A stretch of DNA of 64,000 nt. Origin: Poindextera sp036272595. GTDB taxonomy: Bacteria; Pseudomonadota; Alphaproteobacteria; Caulobacterales; Caulobacteraceae. The stretch covers positions 23,993 through 87,992 of the forward strand of contig DATAYM010000087.1 in the NCBI GenBank assembly GCA_036272595.1. The letters run 5' to 3'. Made by a program: the position numbers and the translations under genes. This document shows positions 43,368 to 52,786 of this stretch, in pieces. The notes below the pieces were generated by a model, which was not told where the DNA came from, did no database searches, and saw only the letters and a program-made list of their open reading frames with translations. The first letter of the stretch is position 1; the number at the start of each line of letters is the position of its first letter.

Positions 43368-44258
43368 ATGACGACTTCGACGCCTTTCGACGACCGGGAC
43401 GGCTGGATCTGGCTGGACGGCGGCTTTGTGCCCTGGCGCGAGGCCAAGGTGCACGTGCTCACCCATGCGCTGCACTACGCCTCGGCGGTGTTCGAGGGCG
43501 CCCGGATGTATGGCGGCGAAATCTTCGAGCTGACCGAGCATACGAAACGTCTACACCGTTCGGCTGAAATCCTCGACTTCGTGATCCCGTACAGCGTGGC
43601 CGAACTCGACCAGGCCTGCAAGGACACCTGCGTCAAGAATGGTTTCGACGACTGTTACCTGCGGCCGATCGCCTGGCGCGGCTCCGAAATGATCGGGGTC
43701 TCGGCGCAAAACACCAAGATCCATGTCTCCATCGCCGCCTGGGAATGGCCGAGCTACTTCAATCCGGAAGAGCGACGGCGCGGCATCCGCCTGACCTACG
43801 CCAAGTACAGGCGACCCTCGCCGGAGACCGCGCCGACGGCGTCGAAGGCGGCCGGCCTCTACATGATCTGCACCCTGTCCAAGCACGCCGCCGAGCGCGA
43901 GGGCTATGCCGACGCCCTGATGCTGGATTGGCGCGGCTATGTGGCGGAAAGCACGGGCGCCAACATCTTCCTGGTGCGCGACGGGGTGATCCACACGCCG
44001 ACCCCGGACTGTTTCCTGGACGGCATCACCCGGCGCAGCGTCATGAGGATCGCCCGCGAGCGCGGCTTCGAGATCGTCGAGCGGCACATCCCCGCCGAGG
44101 AGCTGTCCACCTTCTCCGAGGTGTTCATCTGCGGCACCGCCGCCGAGGTGACCCCGGTCGCCGAGATCGGCGAGCACCGCTACACGCCGGGCAACATCTC
44201 CCTGTCGCTGATGGACGACTACTCCAAGCTGGTCCGCCGGCAGTTGCAGACGGCGTAA
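43368..44258 (+). CDS. ilvE: Branched-chain amino acid aminotransferase
   Basis: A 296-residue fold-type IV PLP enzyme. THALHYASAVFEGARMYGG is the family N-terminal signature, K in PTASKAAGLYM is the PLP lysine, and GYVAESTGANIFLV and LDGITRRSVMRIA are the phosphate-binding motifs, with FICGTAAEVTPV near the end. It transaminates leucine, isoleucine and valine. A strong AGGAGGAG ribosome site precedes the start. A short hairpin follows the stop. Confidence 0.94.
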   Translation: MTTSTPFDDRDGWIWLDGGFVPWREAKVHVLTHALHYASAVFEGARMYGGEIFELTEHTKRLHRSAEILDFVIPYSVAELDQACKDTCVKNGFDDCYLRPIAWRGSEMIGVSAQNTKIHVSIAAWEWPSYFNPEERRRGIRLTYAKYRRPSPETAPTASKAAGLYMICTLSKHAAEREGYADALMLDWRGYVAESTGANIFLVRDGVIHTPTPDCFLDGITRRSVMRIARERGFEIVERHIPAEELSTFSEVFICGTAAEVTPVAEIGEHRYTPGNISLSLMDDYSKLVRRQLQTA

Positions 44259-44283
44259 AGACCGCTCCCAAAGGGAGAAGTCT
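44259..44283 (+). terminator. Hairpin after ilvE
   Basis: CTCCC-AAA-GGGAG is extended across a small internal loop by AGAC/GTCT, starting at the base after the stop codon. There is no T-run, so it may be a pause or RNA-end hairpin rather than an efficient intrinsic terminator. Confidence 0.35.
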
Positions 44284-44364
44284 GGTGGGCGTGGATCAAC
44301 TCCTTGCGGGGGGCGTTCAATCGATGACGCGCGACTGCGCCATCGGCGCTCCAGGGAGTCCCTC

Positions 44365-44775
44365 ATGTTCGGAACCACCACCAAACACGCCACGCTGGGC
44401 GACAGTCAGGCCGTCGCCACCATTCCGGTCAGCGACGCGGCCCGGGCCAAGGCCTTCTATGGCGAGACGCTGGGCCTGACGCTGAACGAGGAACGCCCGG
44501 GCGTCGCCACCTACAAGAGCGGCAACACGGTGCTCTTCGTCTACGAGACCGACAAGGCCGGGACCAACAAGGCCACCGCCGCCACCTGGCCGGTCGTCGA
44601 CGTCGATGCGGTGGTCGCCGAGTTGAAGAGCCGCGGCGTCGCCTTCGAACGCTACGACAACCTGCCGGAGACCGAGCTGCACGGCGATATCCACGTCAGC
44701 GGCGCCGGCAAGATGAAGATGGCCTGGTTCAAGGACCCGGACGGCAACATCCTGTCCATCGTCAACGGCGACTAG
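44365..44775 (+). CDS. VOC-family (glyoxalase/bleomycin resistance-like) protein
   Basis: A 136-residue vicinal-oxygen-chelate protein with two beta-alpha-beta-beta-beta modules. ATIPVSDAARAKAFYGETLGL opens the first module, and FKDPDGNILSIV closes the second, carrying the usual metal Glu position replaced by polar residues. The typical metal ligands are not all apparent, so it may not be a metalloenzyme. The substrate is unknown. Confidence 0.85.
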   Translation: MFGTTTKHATLGDSQAVATIPVSDAARAKAFYGETLGLTLNEERPGVATYKSGNTVLFVYETDKAGTNKATAATWPVVDVDAVVAELKSRGVAFERYDNLPETELHGDIHVSGAGKMKMAWFKDPDGNILSIVNGD

Positions 44776-44817
44776 GGCGCTATTGCCCGCCGGGCTGCAA
44801 GCCTCGATAGAGGATCG

Positions 44818-45702
44818 ATGAAGCTCATCATCGATACCGACATCGGCGACGACTACGACGACATCGTCACCCTGGCGGTGGCCCTGGCCAGCCCGGAGCT
44901 GGACATACTGGGCGTGACCACGGTCGCCGGCGACACGGCGCTGAGGGCCCGGCTGACCCGGCGTTTCCTCAATCTGGCCGGCCGCGAGGACATCCCGGTC
45001 CTGGCCGGCGCCAGCCTGCGGACCGGCGCGCCCTTCACCCACAGGCGCTGGGCCAGGGGCGGGCCGGAGCCGGACGCTGAGACGCCGGACGCGGCCGATT
45101 TCATCCTGCGGCGGATCGCGGCCCATCCGGGCGAGGTCACCCTGTTCGCGATCGGACCGCTGACCAACCTGGCCGCCGCGCTGGAGCGGGATCCCACCAC
45201 CTTCCGCCAGCTCGAGCGCATCGTGCTGATGGGCGGCTCGGTGCGTCGCGGCTACCGCGACCTGGCCTGGCACGGCGGCGGCAAACCCTCGCCGGAGTAC
45301 AACATCCTCTCGGACGTCAAGTCCGCCCAGGCGGTGTTCGAGGCGGGCGCGCCCTTGGCGGTCGCGCCGCTGGACGCGACCATGGTGGTGCTGGACGAGG
45401 TCAAGCGGCAATTCATCTTCACCCGCTCGACCCCGATCACCGACGCCCTGGCGCTCACCTATCTGCAGTGGTCGGCGGTGGCGGGCCGACCGACGCCGAT
45501 CCTGTTCGACACCGCCGCCCTCGCCTTCGCCATCGATCCGACGATGTTCAAGGTCGAACGGCTGCGCCTGATGGTCGATGACCAGGGCTATACCCGCGAG
45601 GTGGAAGGCCCGGCCAACGCCGAGGTCTGCCTCGACTGCGACGAGGACCGCTTCCACCGCTGGCTGATGCCGCGGCTGGTCGGGCGCGACGGCGGCGGAT
45701 AG
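44818..45702 (+). CDS. Nucleoside hydrolase (inosine-uridine preferring family)
   Basis: A 294-residue enzyme. The N-terminal Ca2+/ribose site reads DTDIGDDYDDIVTLAVAL, close to the family DTDxGxDDxxA but with a two-residue difference in spacing. GPLTNLAAALERDP and IVLMGGS are conserved, EYNILSD provides the central Asn/Asp, and LFDTAAL the C-terminal Asp. It hydrolyses the N-glycosidic bond of ribonucleosides for salvage. It lies in a same-strand run with the 200-residue unknown protein. Confidence 0.88.
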   Translation: MKLIIDTDIGDDYDDIVTLAVALASPELDILGVTTVAGDTALRARLTRRFLNLAGREDIPVLAGASLRTGAPFTHRRWARGGPEPDAETPDAADFILRRIAAHPGEVTLFAIGPLTNLAAALERDPTTFRQLERIVLMGGSVRRGYRDLAWHGGGKPSPEYNILSDVKSAQAVFEAGAPLAVAPLDATMVVLDEVKRQFIFTRSTPITDALALTYLQWSAVAGRPTPILFDTAALAFAIDPTMFKVERLRLMVDDQGYTREVEGPANAEVCLDCDEDRFHRWLMPRLVGRDGGG

Positions 45703-45718
45703 CAGAAAGGGGCCAGTC

Positions 45719-46321
45719 ATGACAGCGGACACCGAAACCCTTTGGGCGGTGATCGTCGGCGCCGTGCTGGCGACGGTGGGCGGTTTCGCGGCCACCCAGC
45801 TGGAGGGGTTCCTGCGCCGGCGCCAGCGCGAACGCAGCGCCGCGCTGCTGTTCGGCGAGATCCTGTCGGTGATCGAGCTGATCACCGCCCTGGCCGATCA
45901 CTCGCGCGGGCAGGGCGACCCCTATGGATCGTTCACCATGCGGCTGATGCGGGCGGTGCGGCGGGAAACCGACGCCTACGACCGCAACCGCGAGTCGCTC
46001 TACGACCTGCGCGACGCCAAGCTCAGGGCCCAGATCCACGCGCTGATGGTGCGGATCACCCTGACCCTGGAGGGGGTGTTCGACGCCACCGAGCAGATCG
46101 GGATGACCGAAACCGCCCTCAAGGCGCTGGACGCCGGGGATCCGGCCGTCGGCGAACTCACCGAGCGCCTGCAAGTCCTTGAGGAGGCGCGCGCCTCGGC
46201 CTTCGATTTCGTGGTGGAGACCACCGCCGAGACCAAGCCGATCATCGAGGTCCTGAAGCCGCTGGCGAAGGAGACCTTCGAGGCCTACGCGACCGTGGTC
46301 CAGCGGCCCGGCGCGGGCTGA
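45719..46321 (+). CDS. Single-helix membrane protein of unknown function
   Basis: A 200-residue protein. A hydrophobic segment at about 8-27 (LWAVIVGAVLATVGGFAATQ) anchors a long, charged, mostly helical cytoplasmic domain (RRRQRERSAALLFGEIL onward) likely to form coiled coils. No motif identifies a function. It begins 16 bp after the nucleoside hydrolase stop and is probably co-transcribed. Confidence 0.65.
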   Translation: MTADTETLWAVIVGAVLATVGGFAATQLEGFLRRRQRERSAALLFGEILSVIELITALADHSRGQGDPYGSFTMRLMRAVRRETDAYDRNRESLYDLRDAKLRAQIHALMVRITLTLEGVFDATEQIGMTETALKALDAGDPAVGELTERLQVLEEARASAFDFVVETTAETKPIIEVLKPLAKETFEAYATVVQRPGAG

Positions 46322-46373
46322 GGTGTTTACGCAGCGCCGGCCGGCGGGTTTACTCCGCCGCGGGGGCTCCATC

Positions 46374-47510
46374 ATGCCAACCAGCCGTCGACGTCTCGTC
46401 CAGCTCGCCGCGTTCGCCGTTCCGGGGCTCGTCCTCGCGACGCGGCTGGCCGAGGCCCAGCCACCGGTGAAAAAATTGCGCATCCTCATTCTAGGCGGCA
46501 CCGGGTTCACCGGTCCGCATCAAGTGGCCTACGCCCTGGCGCGTGGCCACACGGTGACGATCTTCAACCGGGGCAGGGAGGCCAATCCCTGGCCGGGCCA
46601 CGTCGAGGAGCTGATCGGCGACCGCAACAGCGGCGACCTGAAGGCGTTGCAAGGCCGCGAGTGGGACGTCTGCATCGACAATCCGACGACCCTGCCGTTC
46701 TGGGTCCGCGACGCCGGCCAGGTGCTGGGCGGCAAGGTCGGGCAGTACATCTTCATCTCGACCATCTCGGTCTATGCCTCGAACGCCGCTCCGGCCGACG
46801 AGGCCGCGCCGACCCTGGCCTATGCCGGCCAGGATCCCATGGCCGAGACCGCCGAGACGCTGGCGGCCAGCAAGGGCGCCCTCTACGGCCCCTTGAAGGC
46901 GGTCAGCGAGCAGGAGGCCGAACGCCGGTTTCCCGGCAGGACCACCGTCATCCGCCCCGGACTGATCGTCGGGCCGGGCGATGAAACAGACCGGTTCACC
47001 TATTGGCCGGTGCGGCTGGCCCGCGGCGGCTTCGTGCTGGCGCCCGGCGAGACCGACCCGGTGCAGTTCATCGACGCCCGCGACCTGGCCGAATGGACCA
47101 TCCGCATGGCCGAGCAGCGCACGCTCGGCGTGTTCAACGCCACCGGTCCGGCGCATGCCGAGACCATGCGCGACATGCTGTCGGGCATCGGCATCCCCAT
47201 CCGCTCCGACGCCCACCTCACCTGGGTCTCGACGGCGTTCCTGCGGGCGCAGACCGTCTCGCCGTGGAGCGACCTGCCGGTCTGGGTTCCGGGCCAAGGC
47301 GATACGGCCGGCTTCGCCAGGCGCGACATCGGCAAGGCGCTCGCCGCCGGGCTGACCTTCCGCCCGCTGCCGATCACCGCGGTGGAGACCCTGGCCTGGT
47401 TCAGGACGCTGCCGGCCGAGCGCCAGGCGAAGCTGAGGGCGGGCCTGACGCCGGAGCGGGAAGCCGAGCTGCTGGCGAAATGGCGCGCCGCTCCCGACGC
47501 CCGCGGCTAG
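46374..47510 (+). CDS. NAD-dependent epimerase/dehydratase with Tat-like signal
   Basis: Start chosen at ATG 46374 (MPTSRRRLVQLAAFAVPGLV), giving a twin-arginine-like signal followed by a hydrophobic stretch ending near AEAQ. The upstream in-frame ATG at 46323 lacks support. The protein is 378 residues. ILILGGTGFTGPHQVAYALARG is the extended-SDR nucleotide loop, and YGPLKAVSEQEAE carries a catalytic Tyr/Lys pair. If the signal is real, the cofactor is loaded before Tat export. The substrate is unknown. Confidence 0.8.
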   Translation: MPTSRRRLVQLAAFAVPGLVLATRLAEAQPPVKKLRILILGGTGFTGPHQVAYALARGHTVTIFNRGREANPWPGHVEELIGDRNSGDLKALQGREWDVCIDNPTTLPFWVRDAGQVLGGKVGQYIFISTISVYASNAAPADEAAPTLAYAGQDPMAETAETLAASKGALYGPLKAVSEQEAERRFPGRTTVIRPGLIVGPGDETDRFTYWPVRLARGGFVLAPGETDPVQFIDARDLAEWTIRMAEQRTLGVFNATGPAHAETMRDMLSGIGIPIRSDAHLTWVSTAFLRAQTVSPWSDLPVWVPGQGDTAGFARRDIGKALAAGLTFRPLPITAVETLAWFRTLPAERQAKLRAGLTPEREAELLAKWRAAPDARG

Positions 47511-47521
47511 GGGGCTTGGCG

Positions 47522-48043
47522 ATGTTCCAGGGCTGGGAAAACTTCTACCTGATGCTCGGCCCGGCGGCGGCCGGGCTGATCGGACTGTTGTTCGTGGTGG
47601 TGACCTTGACCACCGGCCGGGACCGGTCGGAGACCTCGCGCGGCCAGGCGTTCTATCTCACCCCGACCGCGCTGAACTTCGCGGTGGTGATGACCATCAG
47701 CGCGGTGGCGATGGCGCCCAGGATGCCGCCCTCCGCGACCGCGGCGCTCTTCAGCCTCGTGGCGCTGGCGGGCCTGGCCAGCGCGATCAGGGCCTCGATC
47801 GGGATCAGCTCGCCCAGACCCGATCGGCAGGCGCCGCACTGGTCGGACTTCTGGTTGTACGGGGTGATGCCGACCGTGGTCTATCTGGCCCTTTGCGCCG
47901 CCTGCGTCGCGGTCTGGCTGCGCGCCGAATGGGCGGCCCATGCGTTGGCGGGGCTGTTGCTGGTCCTTTTGCTGGTCGCCATCCGCAACGCCTGGGACCT
48001 GGTCACCACCATCGCGCCGATGCGGGGAGGCGGCGTCGGCTAG
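47522..48043 (+). CDS. Four-helix membrane protein of unknown function
   Basis: ATG 47522 is chosen; the open frame before it is shadow of the epimerase gene. The protein is 173 residues with about four or five hydrophobic helices (NFYLMLGPAAAGLIGLLFVV, FAVVMTISAVAMA, VYLALCAACVAVWL and ALAGLLLVLLLVAIRN). No catalytic motif is recognised. It follows the epimerase by 11 bp and may be its operon partner. It is convergent with the ABC permease. Confidence 0.72.
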   Translation: MFQGWENFYLMLGPAAAGLIGLLFVVVTLTTGRDRSETSRGQAFYLTPTALNFAVVMTISAVAMAPRMPPSATAALFSLVALAGLASAIRASIGISSPRPDRQAPHWSDFWLYGVMPTVVYLALCAACVAVWLRAEWAAHALAGLLLVLLLVAIRNAWDLVTTIAPMRGGGVG

Positions 48044-48052
48044 GCCCCCGCC

Positions 48053-48856
48053 CTAGGTGACCGTTTCGGCGCTGTAGCGGGCGATCAGGCCGGTGCGGAT
48101 GGCGTAGCGGTAGACCGATGCGAAATAAAGGCAGGCGAGGACCAGATAGGCGAGGCTGAGGCCGGCGCCGATCGCCAGCCGGTCCCAGTTCGCCGGCCGC
48201 CCCGCCACCACCGCGCGCATGCTGTCGAAGACGTAGGACGGCGGCAGGACCTTGGCGACCGCCTGCATCCAGAGCGGCAGCACCGAGATCGGGTAGAAGA
48301 CCCCGGCGAAGGGCGAGATCAGGGTGGGGATCGGCCAGATCAGCCATTCCGAGGCCGGCCCCAGCCGCAGCACGATCGCCGCCCCGGTGATACCCAGGGC
48401 GATCCCGGTGACGAACAGCACCAGCAGAAAGGGCGCGAGCGCCGCGCCGTAGCTGAGGAAGGACAGGCCGAACGCCGCGCGGGCCAGCGCCAGCATGACG
48501 ACGAGGCCGACCACGCTGGTGGCGATTCCGGTGGTCACCAGGCCGGCCAGGTACTCGGAGGTGCGCAAGGGCGTGGCGAACAGGTTCAGGAAGTTGCGCG
48601 ACCAGACGTCCTCGAAGAAGGCCACGGTGACGCCCTGCATGACGCGGGTGAGGAAGTCCCACAACAGGATCGCGCCGAGCAGCGCCGGCACGAAGTTGAA
48701 GCCGGAATGCGAGACGGCGTTCAGATAGCGGGTGATGAAGCCCCAGAGCAGGATGTCCACGGCCACCCAGACGAACAGCGGCAGCACCCGCTGCGGGCTG
48801 CCGCGCATCAGGTAGATCTGGCGCAGCACGATGGCGGCGACGCGCGAGCCGTTCAT
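48053..48856 (-). CDS. ABC-2 type transporter permease
   Basis: A 267-residue membrane protein with six predicted helices. The pattern, including FEDVWSRNFLNLFATPLRTSEY and IWPIPTLISPFAGVFYPISVLP, is that of ABC-2 export permeases. It overlaps the ATP-binding gene by 4 bp (start ATG within GTCATGA), so the two form one exporter. The substrate is not predictable; drug, lipid or polysaccharide are the usual classes. Confidence 0.9.
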   Translation of the reverse strand: MNGSRVAAIVLRQIYLMRGSPQRVLPLFVWVAVDILLWGFITRYLNAVSHSGFNFVPALLGAILLWDFLTRVMQGVTVAFFEDVWSRNFLNLFATPLRTSEYLAGLVTTGIATSVVGLVVMLALARAAFGLSFLSYGAALAPFLLVLFVTGIALGITGAAIVLRLGPASEWLIWPIPTLISPFAGVFYPISVLPLWMQAVAKVLPPSYVFDSMRAVVAGRPANWDRLAIGAGLSLAYLVLACLYFASVYRYAIRTGLIARYSAETVT

Positions 48857-49617
48857 GACGCCGCCGCCCGCGGCGCCTCGTCATGCACGGCCTGATGCGC
48901 CACGGCGACGAAGAGGTCGTCCAGGCTGGCCGCGCCGTGCTGGCCGGGCAGGGTCTTGGGGTCGCCCTCCAGCACGATCCGGCCGCGGGCCAGGAACAGC
49001 ACCCGGTCGCAGACCGCCTCGACCTCGTACATGTTGTGGCTGGTCCACAGGACCCCGCCATGGCCCTCGGCGACGAAGGACGTCACGCCGGCGCGGACGT
49101 CGCGGGCGGTCGAGGGGTCGATCGAGGCGGTGGGCTCGTCCAGCAGCAGCAGCCTGGGCCGGTTCAGCATGGCCTTGGCGAGGCCCAGCCGCGTCTGTTC
49201 GCCGGAGGACAGGACGCCGGCCTTGGTCGCGCGGAAGCGCGCCAGGTCATAGGCGGCCAGCAGCTGCTCGATGCGCTGGGCAAGGTGCGCGACCGCGTAG
49301 ATCATGCCGAAGACGCGCAGGTTCTGCTCGACGGTCAGGTTGCCGGGCAGGGGCGCATAGACGGCGGCGAAATTGGTCCTGGCCAGCGCCCGGCTGCGGT
49401 TCGCCGCCAGGTCCAGGCCGTCGACCTCGATGCGGCCGCTGGTCGGCGCCAGCACGCCGAGGACCATGTTGATGATGGTGGTCTTGCCGGCGCCGTTCGG
49501 CCCGACCAGCCCGACGATCTCGCCCGGCCCGACGTGGAAGCTGACATCGTCCACCGCGCGCAGGGCGCCGAAGGCCTTGTCCAGGTTCTCGACCGAGAGG
49601 ACGGCGTCGGTGGTCAT
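48853..49617 (-). CDS. ABC transporter ATP-binding protein
   Basis: A 254-residue ATPase. Walker A GPNGAGKTT (39-47), the signature LSSGEQTRLGLAKAML and Walker B LLLLDEPTASIDPS are complete, with the switch histidine in LWTSHNMYEVEAV. It belongs to the ABC-2 export ATPase group (CcmA-like). With the downstream permease it forms a complete half-size exporter. The hybrid kinase ends 41 bp upstream on the same strand. Confidence 0.93.
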   Translation of the reverse strand: MTTDAVLSVENLDKAFGALRAVDDVSFHVGPGEIVGLVGPNGAGKTTIINMVLGVLAPTSGRIEVDGLDLAANRSRALARTNFAAVYAPLPGNLTVEQNLRVFGMIYAVAHLAQRIEQLLAAYDLARFRATKAGVLSSGEQTRLGLAKAMLNRPRLLLLDEPTASIDPSTARDVRAGVTSFVAEGHGGVLWTSHNMYEVEAVCDRVLFLARGRIVLEGDPKTLPGQHGAASLDDLFVAVAHQAVHDEAPRAAAS

Positions 49618-49657
49618 CGCGCCTTAGTAGCCGGCCGAACCTTGGCTGTCCCGCGGG

Positions 49658-51799
49658 TTAGGCCGCGGAGACGGCGTCGCCCTGGCCGGCGGCCTCGCGG
49701 CCGGCCGACCAGCGCGAGAGCACGGTCAGCAGCGCCGCCGGGCTGACCGGCTTGCCCAGATGGTCGTCCATGCCGGCGTCGAGGCACTTCTGCACCTGCT
49801 CGGGCAGGACGTTGGCGGTCATGGCGATGATCGGCGTCGACTGGGCGCCGGGGACGGTCAGGGCGCGGATCGCCCGCGCGGCGGTGAGGCCGTCCATCAC
49901 CGGCATCTGGACGTCCATCAGCACCAGGTCGAACGCGCCGCGCTGCACGGCCTCGACCGCGAGCAGCCCGTTCTCGGCGGTCTCGATGGTGATGTCGAAG
50001 GGCGCCAGCAAGGTGGCGATCAGCTCGCGGTTCACCGCCACGTCCTCGACCAGCAGAAGCCGCAACGGCGCGTCGGGAACTGACGGGGCGGCGTCTTGCG
50101 GGACCTCGGCCAGCGTCTCGGCGCACGGCAGGGTCACTTCGAACCAGAAGGTCGAGCCCTCGGCCGGCCGGCTGTCGCAGCCGATGGCGCCGCCCATCAG
50201 CTCGATGGTGCGCTTGCAGATGGCCAGGCCAAGGCCCGTGCCGCCGTACTGGCGCGAGACGGTGGCGTCGGCCTGGGTGAAGCGGTCGAACAGCTGGTCG
50301 ATCTTGTCCCGGGCGATCCCCGGGCCGGTGTCGGTGACCGCCACCCGCAGCAGGCTGCGGTCCGCGCCGACGCCGGTCTGGCGCACGGCGACCGTGACGC
50401 CGCCCTCGGCGGTGAACTTGATGGCGTTGGACAGGAAGTTCAGCACCACCTGGCGGATGCGGGTGGCGTCGCCGAGCAGCGGCGAGGTTTCGCCCTCGAT
50501 CTCGACCGCCAGCATCAGGTCCTTGGCGTCGGCCTGCTGGGTCAGCAGCGCCACCATGGCCCGCGCCGTCTCCGCCGGATCGAACGGCTTGGCCTCAAGC
50601 TCGACCGCGCCGGCCTCCAGCCTGGAGAAGTCGAGCACGCCGTTGACCAGGTCCAGCAGGCTGTCGCTGGCGTCGCGGATCAGCCGGGCATGGCGGGCGT
50701 CGTCGGCCTCGAGCTTGCGCGAGTTCGCCAGCACGCCGGAAAAGCCGATGATGGCGTTCAGCGGCGTGCGCAGCTCGTGGGTCATGTTGGCCAGGAAGTC
50801 GGACTTGGCGGCGGCGGCCTCCTCGGCGCGGCGCCGCGCCTCGACCAGCTGGGTCTCCAGCGCCTTGCGCGCGGTGATGTTGCGCGAGACCGAGATCACC
50901 TCGCCGGCTCCGTCAGGACCGGCGCCCGGAACCAGGGTGAAGCCGGTCTCGGCCCAGACCACCTCGCCGTCCTTGCGCACGACCCGGTAGTCGATGGTGC
51001 GCTGAGGCGCCTCCGGCGTCAGCGATGTGACCGTCCTGGCCACATAGTCGCGGTCGTCGGGATAGAGATAGGTGTAGCCGGGCGTCCGCATCAGCTCCTC
51101 GGCGGTGAAGCCGAGCGCCTGCCTGACCGACGGGGAGATGTAGCGCCGCTCGCCGGCGATCCCGGAGCGGGCGATCACGTCGGTGACGTTGTCCGCCAGC
51201 AGGCGGTAATGGGCTTCGGAGGCGGCCATGCTGCGCTGGGCATCCTCGAAGCGCCGCCGCACGTTCAGGCTGCGCATGACCCCGTCGGCGACGAAGAACA
51301 GGGCCAGGACCAAGAGGCCGACCAGCGGGACCAGCGGCAGATGGTGCGGATTGGGCCCGGCGGTGACGAAGACCAGCATGGCCAGGGCCGGCAGGCCGCC
51401 GCCGACCACGAAGCCGGTGGTTGACTGGTAGGCGTTGTTCTGGCCGAAAAACACCACCGAGAGCCAGATGATCACCGCGCAGACCGGTCCGCCCGGGACG
51501 TCGGCGAACCACAGGACGGCGCCCAGGCCCATCCAGAGCATGACGCCGACGACCAGGTCGACCAGGTGCAGCACGCGCACGACCGGTCCACCCTTGCGGC
51601 CCATGGCCTGCGGCCGGGTGACAAAGATGGAGAGCCCCTCCGACAACACCTGCAGGCCAAGCCAGGCAAGGCATAGCCGCCAGGGCAAGAGAAGGGTGAC
51701 CAGGGCCGCGACCCCGGCGGTGACGATCATCCGAAGCGGCATGCCCTGGTAGGCGCGGGCGGCCATCTCATCGAGGCCGTCGTCGAGTATCTTCTCCAA
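49658..51799 (-). CDS. Hybrid sensor histidine kinase with PAS and receiver domains
   Basis: A 713-residue protein. About five hydrophobic helices (22-180) form a membrane sensor region, followed by a PAS domain with PAC (about 195-312), the HisKA H-box MTHELRTPLNAI (H341), an HATPase domain with FLSNAIKFT, DTGPGIA and GGTGLGLAICKR, and a C-terminal receiver (about 590-700) with VLMDVQMPVMDG. It is a phosphorelay kinase without an Hpt domain, so an external phosphotransferase is needed. The signal is unknown; the PAS domain may bind a small ligand. Confidence 0.92.
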   Translation of the reverse strand: MEKILDDGLDEMAARAYQGMPLRMIVTAGVAALVTLLLPWRLCLAWLGLQVLSEGLSIFVTRPQAMGRKGGPVVRVLHLVDLVVGVMLWMGLGAVLWFADVPGGPVCAVIIWLSVVFFGQNNAYQSTTGFVVGGGLPALAMLVFVTAGPNPHHLPLVPLVGLLVLALFFVADGVMRSLNVRRRFEDAQRSMAASEAHYRLLADNVTDVIARSGIAGERRYISPSVRQALGFTAEELMRTPGYTYLYPDDRDYVARTVTSLTPEAPQRTIDYRVVRKDGEVVWAETGFTLVPGAGPDGAGEVISVSRNITARKALETQLVEARRRAEEAAAAKSDFLANMTHELRTPLNAIIGFSGVLANSRKLEADDARHARLIRDASDSLLDLVNGVLDFSRLEAGAVELEAKPFDPAETARAMVALLTQQADAKDLMLAVEIEGETSPLLGDATRIRQVVLNFLSNAIKFTAEGGVTVAVRQTGVGADRSLLRVAVTDTGPGIARDKIDQLFDRFTQADATVSRQYGGTGLGLAICKRTIELMGGAIGCDSRPAEGSTFWFEVTLPCAETLAEVPQDAAPSVPDAPLRLLLVEDVAVNRELIATLLAPFDITIETAENGLLAVEAVQRGAFDLVLMDVQMPVMDGLTAARAIRALTVPGAQSTPIIAMTANVLPEQVQKCLDAGMDDHLGKPVSPAALLTVLSRWSAGREAAGQGDAVSAA

Positions 51800-51940
51800 A
51801 ATCGCGGTCTCTCCCGGAGGCGTCGGCGCGACTATGGACGCCAGGGCCTTGCGATCGGGTTACCTTGGCCGCGGCGGCTTGCCTCGCCGGCGGTCACTGC
51901 CTAGCCTCGGCGTTTGGACCTCTCAGCGAAGGCGCGCGCC

Positions 51941-52786
51941 ATGCATGTCGACATCGGAACCGCGCGTCTCTTCTTCGACGTGGTCGGCTCCAAGCTGGCG
52001 GTCGACGGCGAGCGGATGGTCGAGCGGCCGACCCTGATCGTCATGCACGGCGGGCCGGGCTTCGATCACTCGACGCTGCGGCCCTATTTCGACCGCTTCG
52101 CCGACACCCACCAGGTGATCTATCTCGACCATCGCGGCAACGGCCGCTCCACCGGCGAGCCCGATACCTGGACGCTGGCCCAGTGGGGCGACGACGTGAA
52201 GGCCTTCTGCGACGCGCTGGGGATCGCCGCGCCGATTGTCTATGGCAACTCCTTCGGCGGCATGGTGGCGATGGCCTACGCCAGCCGCCATCCCGACCAT
52301 CCCTCGAAGCTGATCCTGTCGTCGACCGCCGCGACGCTGAAGCTCGACGTGACCTACCGGATGATGGAAGCGCGCGGCGGGGCCGAGGCGCGCGCGGTCG
52401 CCGAGCGGTTCTGGACCGCGCCGGACGCCGCTGCCGTCGCCGCCTACCAGAAGGTCTGCATGCCGCTGTACAACCCGCGCATCAATCCCGCCGACGCCCA
52501 GGCCCGGCGGCGGGCGATCCTCAGGATCGAGGTGATGATGGACTTCATCCTCGGCGAGATGCGCACCATGAACCTGGCGCCCGGCTTGGCGGCGATCGGC
52601 GTCCCCACCCTGATCCTCGCCGGCGTCCACGACCCGATCACCCCGCTCGCCTGCGCCGAGGAGATCGCCGCGGCCCTGCCCGAGGCGATCGGCGAGTTCC
52701 ACGTCTTCGAAGACGCCGGCCACGGCGTCCACCGCGACGAGCCGGACCACGCCGAACAGGTGCTCAGGCGGTTTCTGGCGGCATAG
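51941..52786 (+). CDS. Alpha/beta hydrolase, proline iminopeptidase-like
   Basis: Start set at ATG 51941 with an AAGG site; a TTG 27 bp upstream is in frame. The protein is 281 residues. MHGGPGFDHSTLRPYFDRF is the oxyanion-hole HGGPG motif of prolyl iminopeptidases, GNSFGGMVA is the nucleophile elbow (Ser), and GVHDPITP and DAGHGVHRDEPDH supply Asp and His. It probably cleaves N-terminal proline peptides or related esters. Its 3' end overlaps the convergent dienelactone hydrolase by 23 bp. Confidence 0.88.
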   Translation: MHVDIGTARLFFDVVGSKLAVDGERMVERPTLIVMHGGPGFDHSTLRPYFDRFADTHQVIYLDHRGNGRSTGEPDTWTLAQWGDDVKAFCDALGIAAPIVYGNSFGGMVAMAYASRHPDHPSKLILSSTAATLKLDVTYRMMEARGGAEARAVAERFWTAPDAAAVAAYQKVCMPLYNPRINPADAQARRRAILRIEVMMDFILGEMRTMNLAPGLAAIGVPTLILAGVHDPITPLACAEEIAAALPEAIGEFHVFEDAGHGVHRDEPDHAEQVLRRFLAA

